Of a stretch of 64,000 nucleotides of DNA, positions 51,116 through 60,589 are shown one piece after another (within the stretch, counting starts at the first letter, position 1; every line of letters begins with the position of its first letter). Made by a program: the position numbers and the translations under genes. The notes beneath the pieces were generated by a model. It was not told where the DNA came from. It saw only the letters and a program-made list of their open reading frames with translations, and searched no databases. Source of the stretch: an uncultured Gemmatimonadales bacterium (lineage in GTDB: Bacteria > Gemmatimonadota > Gemmatimonadetes > JACCXV01 > JAHWKZ01); contig CAMYLR010000004.1 in the NCBI GenBank assembly GCA_947259315.1, forward strand, positions 107,406-171,405. The letters run 5' to 3'.

Positions 51116-51747
51116 GCCGCCCCCGCCCCGGTCGGACCACTGGGCCGGATCTGTTTCTCATCTCCGCGTTTCAATCGTCCGATGTTCTCGCGATGGGTCC
51201 AGAAAACGAACACCGCCAACAACGTGGTCAGGGTCAGTAGCGGCCAGCTCGCCGGTAACCCTCCCGCGTACAGGATCCAGACGGCGATCAACAACACCAA
51301 TGTCGCACACAGCGACGCCAACGAGACGATTCGGCGCCACCCGACCACCGTGATCCAAGCCACCGCGGCTAACCCGGCCGCCAACGGAGCTAGCGCCAAG
51401 AACACACCCGCCGCGGTGCCGATCCCCTTGCCACCCTTGAACGCCAGAAAGATCGAGAACACATGCCCGGCCACCGCTGCTACACCCACCAGCACGGCAA
51501 ACGTGTTGGGCTCGATCCCACCGGCGAACCATCGCGGTAAGAACCAAACCGGCAAAAACCCTTTGGCCACATCGACCACCAGCACGACGACCGCCGGTCC
51601 CGCGCCGAGATTGCGATAGACGTTGGTCGCACCGTAGTTGCCGCTACCGACCTTCGATAGATCGACGCCACGCACCCGGCCCGCCAGAAACGCGGTCGGA
51701 AACGAGCCCGCCAGGTACGCCAATACGATCCCCCCGATCGCGCTCAT
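51112..51747 (-). CDS. plsY: Acyl-phosphate:glycerol-3-phosphate acyltransferase PlsY
   Basis: Membrane enzyme making lysophosphatidate from acyl phosphate and glycerol 3-phosphate. The 211-residue protein shows the three PlsY motifs: GSFPTAFLAGR near the start, VGSGNYGATNVYRNLG, and FKGGKGIGTAAGVFLAL. About five hydrophobic segments are present. It overlaps der and gpsA by four bases on either side. It is slightly longer than many homologues because of a hydrophilic C-terminal tail ending GPTGAGAA. Confidence 0.97.
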   Translation of the reverse strand: MSAIGGIVLAYLAGSFPTAFLAGRVRGVDLSKVGSGNYGATNVYRNLGAGPAVVVLVVDVAKGFLPVWFLPRWFAGGIEPNTFAVLVGVAAVAGHVFSIFLAFKGGKGIGTAAGVFLALAPLAAGLAAVAWITVVGWRRIVSLASLCATLVLLIAVWILYAGGLPASWPLLTLTTLLAVFVFWTHRENIGRLKRGDEKQIRPSGPTGAGAA

Positions 51748-53120
51748 CGTGCCCCGTCGTCAGCGGTGGCACCGACCCTGGCTCGGGATTTCGATGTCGC
51801 CTTCCGGAAGAAGATCTTTAGCGGCACACCCGTAAACCCGAATGCGTCTCGGACCTGGTGCTCGATGTAGCGCCGATAGTGTTCTGGAATCGCCGCCGGG
51901 TCGTTCGAGTAGAACAAGATCAGCGGCGGCCCAGTCTCGACCTGATGACCGTACAGGATTCGAACCACGCGGCCCGGGCGACGGCCCTTGGACTGCGGCG
52001 GTTGCACCTTCGACGTCGCCGCATGCAGCACGCGATTGAGGTCCGGCGTGGGGATCTTCTTGTGCCATTCGTCGGCCACGCGGATCGCTTCATCGAGGGT
52101 TCGGCGGACCCGCTGCCCTGTCAGCGCGCTCAACGTCACGACCGGTGCGTACGCCAGCCGGGGCGCCTGCTCGCAGAACGCCTTCTCGTACTCGCTCGCG
52201 GTGCGCTCATCCTTCTCTACCAGATCCCACTTGTTCGCGCACACGACGATGCCTCGGCGCCGCTCCTCGACCAGGTTCAAGATGCGCATGTCCTGGCGCG
52301 ACAGTGTGTCGGTGGCGTCGAGCATGACGATCGCCACCTGCACCCGGTTCAGGCTCCGCACGGCGCGCAAGTACGTGTAGTACTCGAGGCCCACCTCGAG
52401 CGCGGCGTGGCGACGGATGCCGGCGGTGTCGACCAACCGGATCTGTCGTCCGTCGTACTTCATCGTCGTGTCGATCGCGTCGCGGGTAGTACCCGCCATC
52501 GGCGAGACGATGAACCGTTCTTCACCGAGCAATCGATTCAGAAACGACGACTTGCCGACGTTGGGCTTTCCCAAAACGGCGATCGCGATCTCGTCGGGGT
52601 CGAGCCCTTCTTCACTGGACTTTGGCGGCAACGCATCGACGATCGCATCCAACAAATCACCCGACCCCATCCCCGATAGCGCTGAGACTGCTCGAGGATC
52701 ACCCAAGCCGAGCTCGAAAAACTCGTACACGAGGTCGTGCTGACGCGTGCCGTCGATTTTGTTGACGGCCAGAATTGCCGGCCGGCCGCTCTCGCGGAGC
52801 ATGATCGCCGCGTCCCGATCTGTCGCCGCGATGCCGGCCTGCGCGTCGACCACCAGCAAACACACGTCGGCCTCTTCGATCGCGGCCTGAATCTGAGCGT
52901 TGACTTCGCGCTCCATCCCCTCCTGGCTCTCGGGGACCAAGCCACCGGTGTCGACCAGCGTGAACTTGCGACCGTTCCAGTCGGCGGTCGCCGTGTGACG
53001 GTCTCGCGTAACGCCCGGTTGATCGTCGACGATCGCCATCTTCCCTCCGAGGAAGCGATTGAAGAGCGTCGACTTACCGACGTTCGGGCGACCGACGATG
53101 GCGACTACCGGGAGACTCAT
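51744..53120 (-). CDS. der: Ribosome biogenesis GTPase Der (EngA)
   Basis: Essential 50S assembly factor with two GTPase domains and a KH-like C-terminus, 458 residues. Domain 1 has GRPNVGKST, DTGG and NKID; domain 2 has GKPNVGKSS, DTAG and NKWD. The KH-like domain ends before a basic tail (FFRKATSKSRARV). I use the ATG at 53120, which overlaps the AI-2E permease stop; the track's start is within that gene in another frame. Confidence 0.97.
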   Translation of the reverse strand: MSLPVVAIVGRPNVGKSTLFNRFLGGKMAIVDDQPGVTRDRHTATADWNGRKFTLVDTGGLVPESQEGMEREVNAQIQAAIEEADVCLLVVDAQAGIAATDRDAAIMLRESGRPAILAVNKIDGTRQHDLVYEFFELGLGDPRAVSALSGMGSGDLLDAIVDALPPKSSEEGLDPDEIAIAVLGKPNVGKSSFLNRLLGEERFIVSPMAGTTRDAIDTTMKYDGRQIRLVDTAGIRRHAALEVGLEYYTYLRAVRSLNRVQVAIVMLDATDTLSRQDMRILNLVEERRRGIVVCANKWDLVEKDERTASEYEKAFCEQAPRLAYAPVVTLSALTGQRVRRTLDEAIRVADEWHKKIPTPDLNRVLHAATSKVQPPQSKGRRPGRVVRILYGHQVETGPPLILFYSNDPAAIPEHYRRYIEHQVRDAFGFTGVPLKIFFRKATSKSRARVGATADDGAR

Positions 53121-54364
53121 GCCGTCTCCTCGTCGTGGACCGAATCGGCCTTGCGGTAGTAGACCGACTTCTGGTAGGCGGAGAACGTGTTTTCGATCAG
53201 CAGCTTGATCAGCACCGCGAGCGGAATCGCCAGCAACAACCCGGTCAGACCGAAGAACGAACCGAACGCGATGATCGCCAGCATCACCCACACCGGGTGC
53301 AGACCGACGCGGTCACCGACGATCTTGGGCGACAGGAAGTAACCGTCGAACGCCTGCACCACCAGGAATACCCCTGCCACCTTGAGTAGCGAGATCCAGA
53401 CCGGGACCGTTACCAAAGCGATAAAGAGCGCCGGGATCAAGCTCACCACGAGCCCCAAGTACGGTACGATGTTGAACACTCCGGCGATCACGCCCAGCAG
53501 AACGGCGTTCGGAAAACCGACGATCCAAAACCCAATGCCGGTCGCCAAACCGACAAACAGCGCGACCATCAATTGACCCCGCAGGTACTCACCGAGCAGC
53601 TCGTCGTAGGTCTCAAGAAACGACATCGTTCGCTTGCGGTGGTCCCGCGGCACCAGCCGTCCAACCCAGCGCTCGATGCTGTGGAAGTCGCGCAGCAAGT
53701 AAAACGTCAGCACCGGCGTCAACACGATGTAGCCCAAGATCGTGAACGCCGTCTGGACGCCGCGGCCGAGACCGATCGCCGCACCCCACGACGGCTGCAA
53801 CGAGCGGATCTGCTCGCTGATGAACACCATCACGTCGCGACTCTCGATCTCTAGGGCACGCTCGAACTGGATGTCGCGGATAAGCGGCAGTGGGCTGTCG
53901 GCGAATGCCTGGATCTGTGCTTCGTACCAGCGCTGCAACCCGGCCAGCATCTCCGGGAGGTCCTCCAGGAACTGACGCCCCTGTTCGAAGACCATCGGGA
54001 TGACCAGCACCAGCGACAGCGCGACCACGAGGCCCGCCAAGCCGACCACCATCACCGCCCCCCACGTTCGGCTCACGTTCTGGCGCTCCAAACGGTCGAC
54101 CAGCGGATCGGCTACGTAGGCTAGGATCAGGCCGAGCACAAATGGCGCCAGGAACGAGCCCGCGACGTGAACCAGCCACAGGGCCGTGAGCGTCCCGAGC
54201 GCGATCACCAATCGTCGGTACGCTTCGGTCCCGAACAGCGGCGTCAGCAGGTAGACCAGCACCAGGAACAGGACGATCGGCGACAGCACCGGGCGGATCG
54301 ACCACACGAAGAAGGCCAACAGCAGGGCCCACGCGATGATCATCGTCGGGCGTCGTTGTTCCAT
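53117..54364 (-). CDS. AI-2E family transporter (TqsA/PerM-like)
   Basis: A 415-residue polytopic membrane protein. Features are the N-terminal helical hairpin (ALLLAFFVWSIRPVLSPIVLFLVLVYLL), the central soluble segment (GRQFLEDLPEMLAGLQRW) and the conserved C-terminal region LGVIAGVFNIVPYLGLVVSLIPALFIAL with FDGYFLSPKIVGDRVGLHPVWVM. Members export AI-2 or act as Na+/H+ antiporters; which applies here is unknown. It heads the der-plsY-gpsA-merR run, with GGAGG upstream. Confidence 0.92.
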   Translation of the reverse strand: MEQRRPTMIIAWALLLAFFVWSIRPVLSPIVLFLVLVYLLTPLFGTEAYRRLVIALGTLTALWLVHVAGSFLAPFVLGLILAYVADPLVDRLERQNVSRTWGAVMVVGLAGLVVALSLVLVIPMVFEQGRQFLEDLPEMLAGLQRWYEAQIQAFADSPLPLIRDIQFERALEIESRDVMVFISEQIRSLQPSWGAAIGLGRGVQTAFTILGYIVLTPVLTFYLLRDFHSIERWVGRLVPRDHRKRTMSFLETYDELLGEYLRGQLMVALFVGLATGIGFWIVGFPNAVLLGVIAGVFNIVPYLGLVVSLIPALFIALVTVPVWISLLKVAGVFLVVQAFDGYFLSPKIVGDRVGLHPVWVMLAIIAFGSFFGLTGLLLAIPLAVLIKLLIENTFSAYQKSVYYRKADSVHDEETA

Positions 54365-54421
54365 AGAAACCGCCTCCGGAGAACCCGGCTAACCGCCTTT
54401 AGTCACAACAGATAGGAAGGC

Positions 54422-54440
54422 CAAGCTCAGATTGAGCTTG
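54422..54440 (-). terminator. Weak candidate hairpin terminator after the phosphodiesterase gene
   Basis: The 8-bp stem CAAGCTCA/TGAGCTTG with a 3-base loop is followed on the minus strand by GCCTTCCTATC. The T-tract is poor, so this may be a pause site. It lies between the phosphodiesterase stop and the AI-2E permease start. Confidence 0.35.
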
Positions 54441-54495
54441 AAGGCAGGAGTTTAGAGGCGAGAAAGGCCGAGCGTCAAGCGCGACTCAGCATCCG

Positions 54496-56433
54496 TCACT
54501 GCTTCCAGATATCGAGCGCCTGACCATCGATATCGGTTCGCATCTCAGCTTCGCCGCGGTAGGATCCCAACAACCCGCCCAGCCGGGGTATCTCCCACGT
54601 AATCCGGTCGGGTGGTTCCATACCATAGAGCTCCAGGATCGTGGGATAGATGTCGACCGTGCGTGGCATTCGACCGCTCTCGAACAACCGCTCCGCTTTC
54701 TCAACGTCCAGCTTGGGGCCATGGATCAAGAGCGGGACGACGATGTGCTCTCGTCGGAGGCCACCGTGAAGCCCCGCTTGCATCTGGTCCCATGGTTCAT
54801 ACCCTGGCGCGGCATCAACGATGATGTCGCCCGAGTTGGGTCCGTCCAGCAACTGCACGATCTGAACAATCCCGTCCGGGTACTCGGAATCACGCGTCGC
54901 CGCGGCCCACGCGTCACCATCGTAATAGAGTTCTCCGCCTACCATCGCCCGCGTACCCTCGAACGACGCATAGCCGAGCGGGTCCACTCCGAGCACCGCG
55001 CGGTACGAGTATTCCCGTTTTCCACGATCGTCACGCCGAGCGCGAATCACCGCCTCCCCCGAACGTGAGAAGACGTGGTACTCCACCCGGCTCCGATCCT
55101 GCGCATAAACGTGTGAGACCTGGGGGTACGCCAGAAGCGCTCGGACAAGATCTGCCACCTTGCGGTCACCATCTGCCAGCCCCTTTACCCCGTAGGCGCG
55201 AAGCTCTTCATATGACGGCCGCGTCGTCCAATCGTCGAGTGACGCGTCAGGCCGTCGGAAATACAGTTGCACGTTTCCATTCCCAGAGACGGCTCCGATC
55301 CCTGCCCACTGTCGATGAGAACCGCACCGCCAACGTTCGATCTCACGCCCCGAACTCCCCATCATGTTCAAGTGCGAATCGTGAATCGGAATAGCAGTGT
55401 CTTGCGACAGTTGTCGAATAACGTTGAAGTGTGCATCCGGTGTGTCGCGCACCGTGCTCGTGCCGTGATCGGCGGTTACGATAATCGTGAGATCATCGAG
55501 CACACCGCGTTGTTGAAACACATAGCCGATTGCGCCCAGGATCTCGTCCGTCTGGCGTAGCGCTAAAGCGTACTCGTTCCCCACGCCGTATTGGTGCGAG
55601 GTGTCGTCGGGCAACCGGAGTGAGATCATAGAGAATTTCGGCGTGTGGCCTAGCTTTCGTGCCGACCATCGCTTTTCGCGAACCACTCGTTCGAGGCTTG
55701 CCAGGCTAAAGAACTCTTCGACCAGTAGTCGCCCCCGGCCGCGACGACCCCACGGGAACAGTTCGCCTTCAAACTCGGCGATATCGGCGTACCGCCTGAT
55801 GCTGAAGTCGGGGCTCAAGTAGTTCAAGAACGACAGCAAATTCTGAAGATCGTTATCGGCCACGCGCCCGAGGCCATACATGCCGATCGCCCCCGGCAAG
55901 CTGAAGTAGTTCTCGTGAAGAGGCCGGAGCACAGACCCATCATCCCGCCACCCGCGCCGGGTCACGAACCCTGCCTGGTTGAACGTCTCTTCGCGTCCCA
56001 AGACCTCGAAGATCGTCGGGAACTCCGTCGTGAGATCCTGGCTGATCTCCTTCGTGTGTTGACCGATGTACGCCCGGAACGACTTCTCGCTCCGCAGATA
56101 CTGACGGATCCCTGAAAGGTGCGACCTCTCAGGGAAAAGCCCCATCAGGAACGGTGCGTAGGCTGGGCCCGTAGTGCTCGGCCACACGGACGTTGCCGCT
56201 GTGTACACGCCCCGCTTGACACCGCTCGAGTCTGGCGCCAACAGCCGTCCCAAGTACGGGAGCTCACCGGACTCAAGCATCGACCTGAAAACCGTCTCAC
56301 TCGTTCCGTCGAGAATAACGAGTACGACCGGGTCTTTTACGGGCTGTCGTTCAGGATCTGACGACGTCGCGAAGATGAAGAGGAGAATGGCGAGAAATGG
56401 CGCTGCGAGCCAAATGACATTTCTGCGCTTCAA
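54496..56433 (-). CDS. Membrane-anchored type I phosphodiesterase/nucleotide pyrophosphatase-like protein
   Basis: A 645-residue alkaline-phosphatase-superfamily protein with an N-terminal membrane anchor (IWLAAPFLAILLFIFATS). Metal and nucleophile residues are visible: VVLVILDGTSETVF (Asp), the nucleophile region SVWPSTTGPAYAPFLMGLFP (Thr), LRLPDDTSHQYG (Asp/His), VTADHGTS (Asp-His) and a late GLHGGLRREHIVVPLLIHGP (His). It likely hydrolyses a phosphoester outside the cytoplasmic membrane. The TTG start overlaps the ion-channel stop (TTGA). Sequence alone cannot distinguish a phosphodiesterase from a phosphoglycerol-transferase role. Confidence 0.85.
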   Translation of the reverse strand: MKRRNVIWLAAPFLAILLFIFATSSDPERQPVKDPVVLVILDGTSETVFRSMLESGELPYLGRLLAPDSSGVKRGVYTAATSVWPSTTGPAYAPFLMGLFPERSHLSGIRQYLRSEKSFRAYIGQHTKEISQDLTTEFPTIFEVLGREETFNQAGFVTRRGWRDDGSVLRPLHENYFSLPGAIGMYGLGRVADNDLQNLLSFLNYLSPDFSIRRYADIAEFEGELFPWGRRGRGRLLVEEFFSLASLERVVREKRWSARKLGHTPKFSMISLRLPDDTSHQYGVGNEYALALRQTDEILGAIGYVFQQRGVLDDLTIIVTADHGTSTVRDTPDAHFNVIRQLSQDTAIPIHDSHLNMMGSSGREIERWRCGSHRQWAGIGAVSGNGNVQLYFRRPDASLDDWTTRPSYEELRAYGVKGLADGDRKVADLVRALLAYPQVSHVYAQDRSRVEYHVFSRSGEAVIRARRDDRGKREYSYRAVLGVDPLGYASFEGTRAMVGGELYYDGDAWAAATRDSEYPDGIVQIVQLLDGPNSGDIIVDAAPGYEPWDQMQAGLHGGLRREHIVVPLLIHGPKLDVEKAERLFESGRMPRTVDIYPTILELYGMEPPDRITWEIPRLGGLLGSYRGEAEMRTDIDGQALDIWKQ

Positions 56434-56977
56434 TCTCTAGCGCCGGTTACCGTGCGACCAACCAAATACGCCACCAACCCGACAAGAAAAAGTTGTCCAG
56501 TGATCGCCTCGACTGTGGCCATCGTCTGTGCCAACGGTCGCACCGGTGTAACGTCACCGTATCCGAGTGTCGTCAGTGTCACGTAACTGAAGTAGACGAA
56601 CTGCCGTCCTAGGTCACTGCCGTGATCGAGCCCGGCGAACGAACCTGCAGCCATTCGCTCCACCATACCGTATGCAATCGCCCAGACCATTCCGACAATG
56701 ATGTAGACGCACAACGATGCGCTGACCGCAGCCGCAGTGATTCTGCGGTAGGTCAGAACGCGGAGCAAGAAGACCACCGCCACAACACAAACAGCGCTTT
56801 CTGGGTTCGAACGGTGAACAGTGAGCCAACGAAGATCGCGCCCCACAGTAGCGCGATGGGCCTCACACCCAAGACCGTCTGGCTAATCACGGGTTGAGCA
56901 AGCAACATGAGCAGAAGAACAGCCAGGATGGCGTGGTAGATCTGGCTCGGAGCGTCGGCGTCTCGTGTAACAGTCAT
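56430..56977 (-). pseudogene. Two-pore-type potassium channel gene with a single-base frameshift
   Basis: Two frames together make one small potassium channel. The N-terminal half (ATG 56977, MTVTRDADAP...) reads to TQKALFVL, and the rest continues in the next frame as AVVFLLRVLTYRRI..., with the selectivity filter TLTTLGYGDVTP and a final helix LFLVGLVAYLVG. One missing base near 56778-56785 restores a channel of about 182 residues with five or six hydrophobic segments. The region after the shift, including coupling to the phosphodiesterase, is intact. This may be a sequencing error or a recent inactivation. Confidence 0.75.
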
Positions 56978-57092
56978 CACATGTCGAGTGTGGTCTCAGC
57001 AGCGGATCGAACCGAGTTGACAACGACGTTAGCCATAAGTACTCTGGCCGCCCATCTGAGCCACGACTGACCTCATCCCACGGTGCGATGGC

Positions 57093-59474
57093 ATGAATTT
57101 CTTGACCCTTGCATTCACGGCTGCTGTCTTCTTTCACTCATCCGCCGCGCTTGCCCAGGTACCGGATCTCCGCGTCGGCGTCGTCATCGATGGGCCGTGG
57201 GAACTGAACGACGATATCCGCCAGATGATCCATCGCGAGACTGCGACGCTTACAGCTAGTGAGTTTGACGTCCGATTTCCGGCCGACAAGGATATCACCG
57301 CCGACTGGACGACCGAGGGCGTGCGCGCAGCACTAGACGTTCTGCTTGCTGATCCGCAGGTCGATCTGGTGATCGCATCCGGGGTTCTCGCTTCAATCGA
57401 CGTCGTCCAGCGAGGACCGCTGCCCAAGCCAGTGATCGCCCCATTCACGATCTTCCCGGAGATACTAGGTCTGCCCCCAACCGGCGGGAGTGGCGTTGAG
57501 AATCTGAGCTATGTGACGCTTCCATCGACGTTCGAGAGAGATCTCCAAGCCTTCCGGGATATCGTCCCCATCACGCACCTGGCACTGCTGATGAACGCCG
57601 GGATCGCGACTGGAGTCCGCCACGGTCTGGCTACTATGGCGCAGCGCGCCGAGGCGTGGGGCATAGACGTGACCGTGGTTCCGGTTTCATCGTCGATTGA
57701 CGACGCCATCGCCGCGATCCCGACTACCGTTGACGCCGTCTATTTGGCTCCCCTGCTGCACATCCCGATTAGCGAGCATGATCGATTGCTGGACACGCTG
57801 ATCGAGCGGCGCCTGCCGAGCTTCTCCGTGCTCGGACGTGAAGAGGTCGAGCGCGGAGCGTTGGTGGGGTTGCAGATGGACACGTGGTTTCCACGTATAA
57901 CGCGTCGCATTGCGCTCAATATTCAGCGCATCCTGCTGAGCGAGCCCCCAGAACAGATCCCGGTCGAATTCCGCACTCAGGAACGGTTGGTAATAAACAT
58001 GGCCACCGCTCGCGCGATCAATCGCTTTCCGCCCTACTGGGTATTGATCGAAGCCGAAGCCCTGAACGAAGCTCCTTCAGCCCCGAGTTTGGAACTCGAT
58101 CTCCACTCCGCAGTCCATGAAGCGATTCGAGAGAACCTCGACCTGGCGGCCAATGAGCGGGCGGTCGCAGCCGGTGCGCAGGAGATCCCGCTCGCCAGGT
58201 CCCGTCTGCTCCCTCAAGTGGACGCCTCCACGCTTTCGACGGCGATCGACGAAGACCGTGCGGAGGCCAGCCTCGGAGTCCAACCCGAACGCCGTTCAAC
58301 CGGCACGCTGGCGCTGAACCAACTCCTATTCTCGGAATCGGCTTGGGCCAACCTGTCGATTCAGCGCCGCTTGCAGAATGCTCGTGAGCACGATCGGGAG
58401 GCACTCCGTTTCGACATCGCCCAAGCAACGGCCACGGCCTACCTGAATGTACTCCAGGCCAAGACCGCGGAGTCCGTTGAGCGCGACAACCTCGCACTAA
58501 CCCGCACAAACCTTGAGATGGCGCAATCAAGAAAGGAGATAGGGATCGCTAACCCATCAGAGGTCTATCGCTGGGAAAGCGAGGTGGCGCTCAGTCGCCG
58601 GCGAGTCATCGACGCGGTTGCGGCAACTCGCCAGGCGGAGATCGCTCTCGCGCGTCTTCTTAACCGTCCTCTGAACGAAACATTCGAGCTGGCCGATGTA
58701 GCGATCGAGGATCCTTCGCTCGTTACTGGGCAACGTGGCTTTTTTGGCTATGTCGAGGACCAGCTAGTCTTTGATGCTTTCTCCGACTTTCTAGTCAAGG
58801 AGGGGTTGGCAGCCTCACCCGAGATCCATCAGCTAGACGAGCTGATCGCCGCAAGCGAGCGCTCGCTTCGCTCGGCAACGAGCGCGTTCTTCTCGCCCAC
58901 CGTCTCGCTGCAGGCTCGAGTCGATCGTCAGTTCAACGAGAGTGGTGCCGGCACGGGAGGGCTCGGAGTTCAACTCCCGACCGAGCTTCCAACCGCCGAC
59001 GACACCGACTGGAGCGTCGGCGTCAATCTCAGCATTCCGGTGTGGACGAGCGGTTCACGGCTAGCCGATCGCGTGCAGGCCAGCGAAGAGCTTTTTGACC
59101 TGCGCCTCCAGCGGGCTGCTGCCGCCGAGAAGGTCGAGCAACGCATCCGCACCGCCCTCGAGCGGATCAGTGCCTCGTTCCTGGGGATCCAGCTCGCCGA
59201 AGATGCGGCTACCGCTGCTAACCAATCGCTCGAACTCGTATCTGATGGGTATTCCCGCGGTGTCGTTTCGATCCTCGACGTGCTCGACGCGCAGAACGCG
59301 GCGCTGACTGCTGACCTCGCTGCGGCCGCCAGCGTCTACCAGTTCTTGATCGATCTAATGGAGGTCGAGAGAGCGACCAGCCAGCTCGATTTCTTCATGT
59401 CACCGGAAGCGTACGCAGCGTGGTTTCAGCGCCTCGATACTCACTTCGAGTCGGTTGGGGTTTCTCCTCGGTAA
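57093..59474 (+). CDS. TolC-family outer-membrane efflux protein fused to an N-terminal ABC-type substrate-binding domain
   Basis: A 793-residue exported protein (leader LAFTAAVFFHSSAALAQ). Residues about 25-310 form a two-lobe periplasmic-binding fold of the ABC_sub_bind kind (VDLVIASGVLASID; VDAVYLAPLLHI; the closing motif LVINMATARAINRFPPYWVL). Residues about 335-790 are a TolC/OEP helical barrel with duplicated coiled-coil halves (NLDLAANERAVAAGAQEI; LLFSESAWANLSIQRRL; VSILDVLDAQNAALTADLAAA). Its stop overlaps the adaptor gene's start (TAATG). It forms the outer-membrane exit for the RND pump encoded next. The binding domain could sense or gate the substrate. Confidence 0.9.
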   Translation: MNFLTLAFTAAVFFHSSAALAQVPDLRVGVVIDGPWELNDDIRQMIHRETATLTASEFDVRFPADKDITADWTTEGVRAALDVLLADPQVDLVIASGVLASIDVVQRGPLPKPVIAPFTIFPEILGLPPTGGSGVENLSYVTLPSTFERDLQAFRDIVPITHLALLMNAGIATGVRHGLATMAQRAEAWGIDVTVVPVSSSIDDAIAAIPTTVDAVYLAPLLHIPISEHDRLLDTLIERRLPSFSVLGREEVERGALVGLQMDTWFPRITRRIALNIQRILLSEPPEQIPVEFRTQERLVINMATARAINRFPPYWVLIEAEALNEAPSAPSLELDLHSAVHEAIRENLDLAANERAVAAGAQEIPLARSRLLPQVDASTLSTAIDEDRAEASLGVQPERRSTGTLALNQLLFSESAWANLSIQRRLQNAREHDREALRFDIAQATATAYLNVLQAKTAESVERDNLALTRTNLEMAQSRKEIGIANPSEVYRWESEVALSRRRVIDAVAATRQAEIALARLLNRPLNETFELADVAIEDPSLVTGQRGFFGYVEDQLVFDAFSDFLVKEGLAASPEIHQLDELIAASERSLRSATSAFFSPTVSLQARVDRQFNESGAGTGGLGVQLPTELPTADDTDWSVGVNLSIPVWTSGSRLADRVQASEELFDLRLQRAAAAEKVEQRIRTALERISASFLGIQLAEDAATAANQSLELVSDGYSRGVVSILDVLDAQNAALTADLAAAASVYQFLIDLMEVERATSQLDFFMSPEAYAAWFQRLDTHFESVGVSPR

Positions 59475-60589
59475 TGAGCACATTCTCGTCACACCGTGCT
59501 GTCCTGGTCACAACGGTGTTGCTTTGTATCCAATTCATGGCTTGCGGCGCCGAATCGGAGGAAACCTCTCCCCTCAGGCCGGTTCGGACAATGGAGATCC
59601 TCACCGGGGCCGGGGCTCGACAGCGCACGTTCTCTGGCGTGACGCGTGCCGGGATCGAGGCGGTGCTGAGCTTCCGCGTTCCAGGCACAATCGTTCAACT
59701 TCCGATCGCAGTTGGTCAATCCGTCGATGAAGGCCAGGTGATCGCAGCTCTCGATCCAGCGGATTACAGGTTGCAGGTACAAGAAGCAGCCGCAGCGCTC
59801 GCCCAGTCGCAAGCCAGTGCTCGTAACACCCAAGCCAACTACGATCGCGTACGAGAGCTATATGAAAACGAAAACGCCTCGCTAAGCGAGCTCGACGCGG
59901 CTCGAGCGGCAGCGGAATCTGGCCAAGCATCGGTTTCGGCGGCCCGGACTCGCCTAGCATTGACGCGATCCCAACTCAGCTACACAACCCTCCGGGCACC
60001 GGTCGCGGGCGACATCGCCTCGGTCACGACCGAAGTCAACGAGAACGTCAATACCGGCCAGGCGATCGCCGTGCTCAACGCCGGAGAAATTCCAGAAGTT
60101 GAGGTCGCGATCCCGGAGAACCTGATCTCGGGGATCCAGGTCGGAGATGACGTGACCGTCACGCTGGACGCGATTCCGGATCGACGATTCCCCGCCACGA
60201 TCACAGAGGTGGGCGCCGCCGCGACCGCCGCGGGCGCGACGTTCCCGGTCACCGTCCGGTTTGACGACGCAGACACGGCGATCCGACCGGGCATGGCCGC
60301 ATCGGCGACGTTCTCCTTCGCCGCCACGTCTGCTGGAAATGTGGTTCAAGTTCCCCCAGCCGCTGTCACCGAGGACCGTCAAGGACGATACGTCTACGTC
60401 GTGGAGCGCTCCGATGAGGGCACAGGTGCAGTCCGGCGTCGCTCGGTTCGCGTCGGCGAGCTCACCGCTTCGGGTTTGACTGTCCTCGGCGGGCTCGACG
60501 ATGGTGATCTGCTCGTAACCGCCGGCGTCAGTCGCATCCAGGACGGTCAGCGAGTGCGCCTGCTGAACGGCTCAGGGATCGCTGAGTGA
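59474..60589 (+). CDS. RND efflux periplasmic adaptor lipoprotein (membrane fusion protein)
   Basis: A 371-residue AcrA/HlyD-type adaptor. The ATG at 59474 overlaps the TolC stop and gives a lipoprotein leader ending CIQFMAC. A split lipoyl domain (FRVPGTIVQLPIAVGQSVDEGQVIAALDPADY and LRAPVAGDIASVTTEVNENVNTGQAIAVL) flanks a long coiled-coil hairpin (about 90-165). Beta-barrel and membrane-proximal domains follow. It links the RND pump to the TolC fusion. Confidence 0.95.
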   Translation: MSTFSSHRAVLVTTVLLCIQFMACGAESEETSPLRPVRTMEILTGAGARQRTFSGVTRAGIEAVLSFRVPGTIVQLPIAVGQSVDEGQVIAALDPADYRLQVQEAAAALAQSQASARNTQANYDRVRELYENENASLSELDAARAAAESGQASVSAARTRLALTRSQLSYTTLRAPVAGDIASVTTEVNENVNTGQAIAVLNAGEIPEVEVAIPENLISGIQVGDDVTVTLDAIPDRRFPATITEVGAAATAAGATFPVTVRFDDADTAIRPGMAASATFSFAATSAGNVVQVPPAAVTEDRQGRYVYVVERSDEGTGAVRRRSVRVGELTASGLTVLGGLDDGDLLVTAGVSRIQDGQRVRLLNGSGIAE

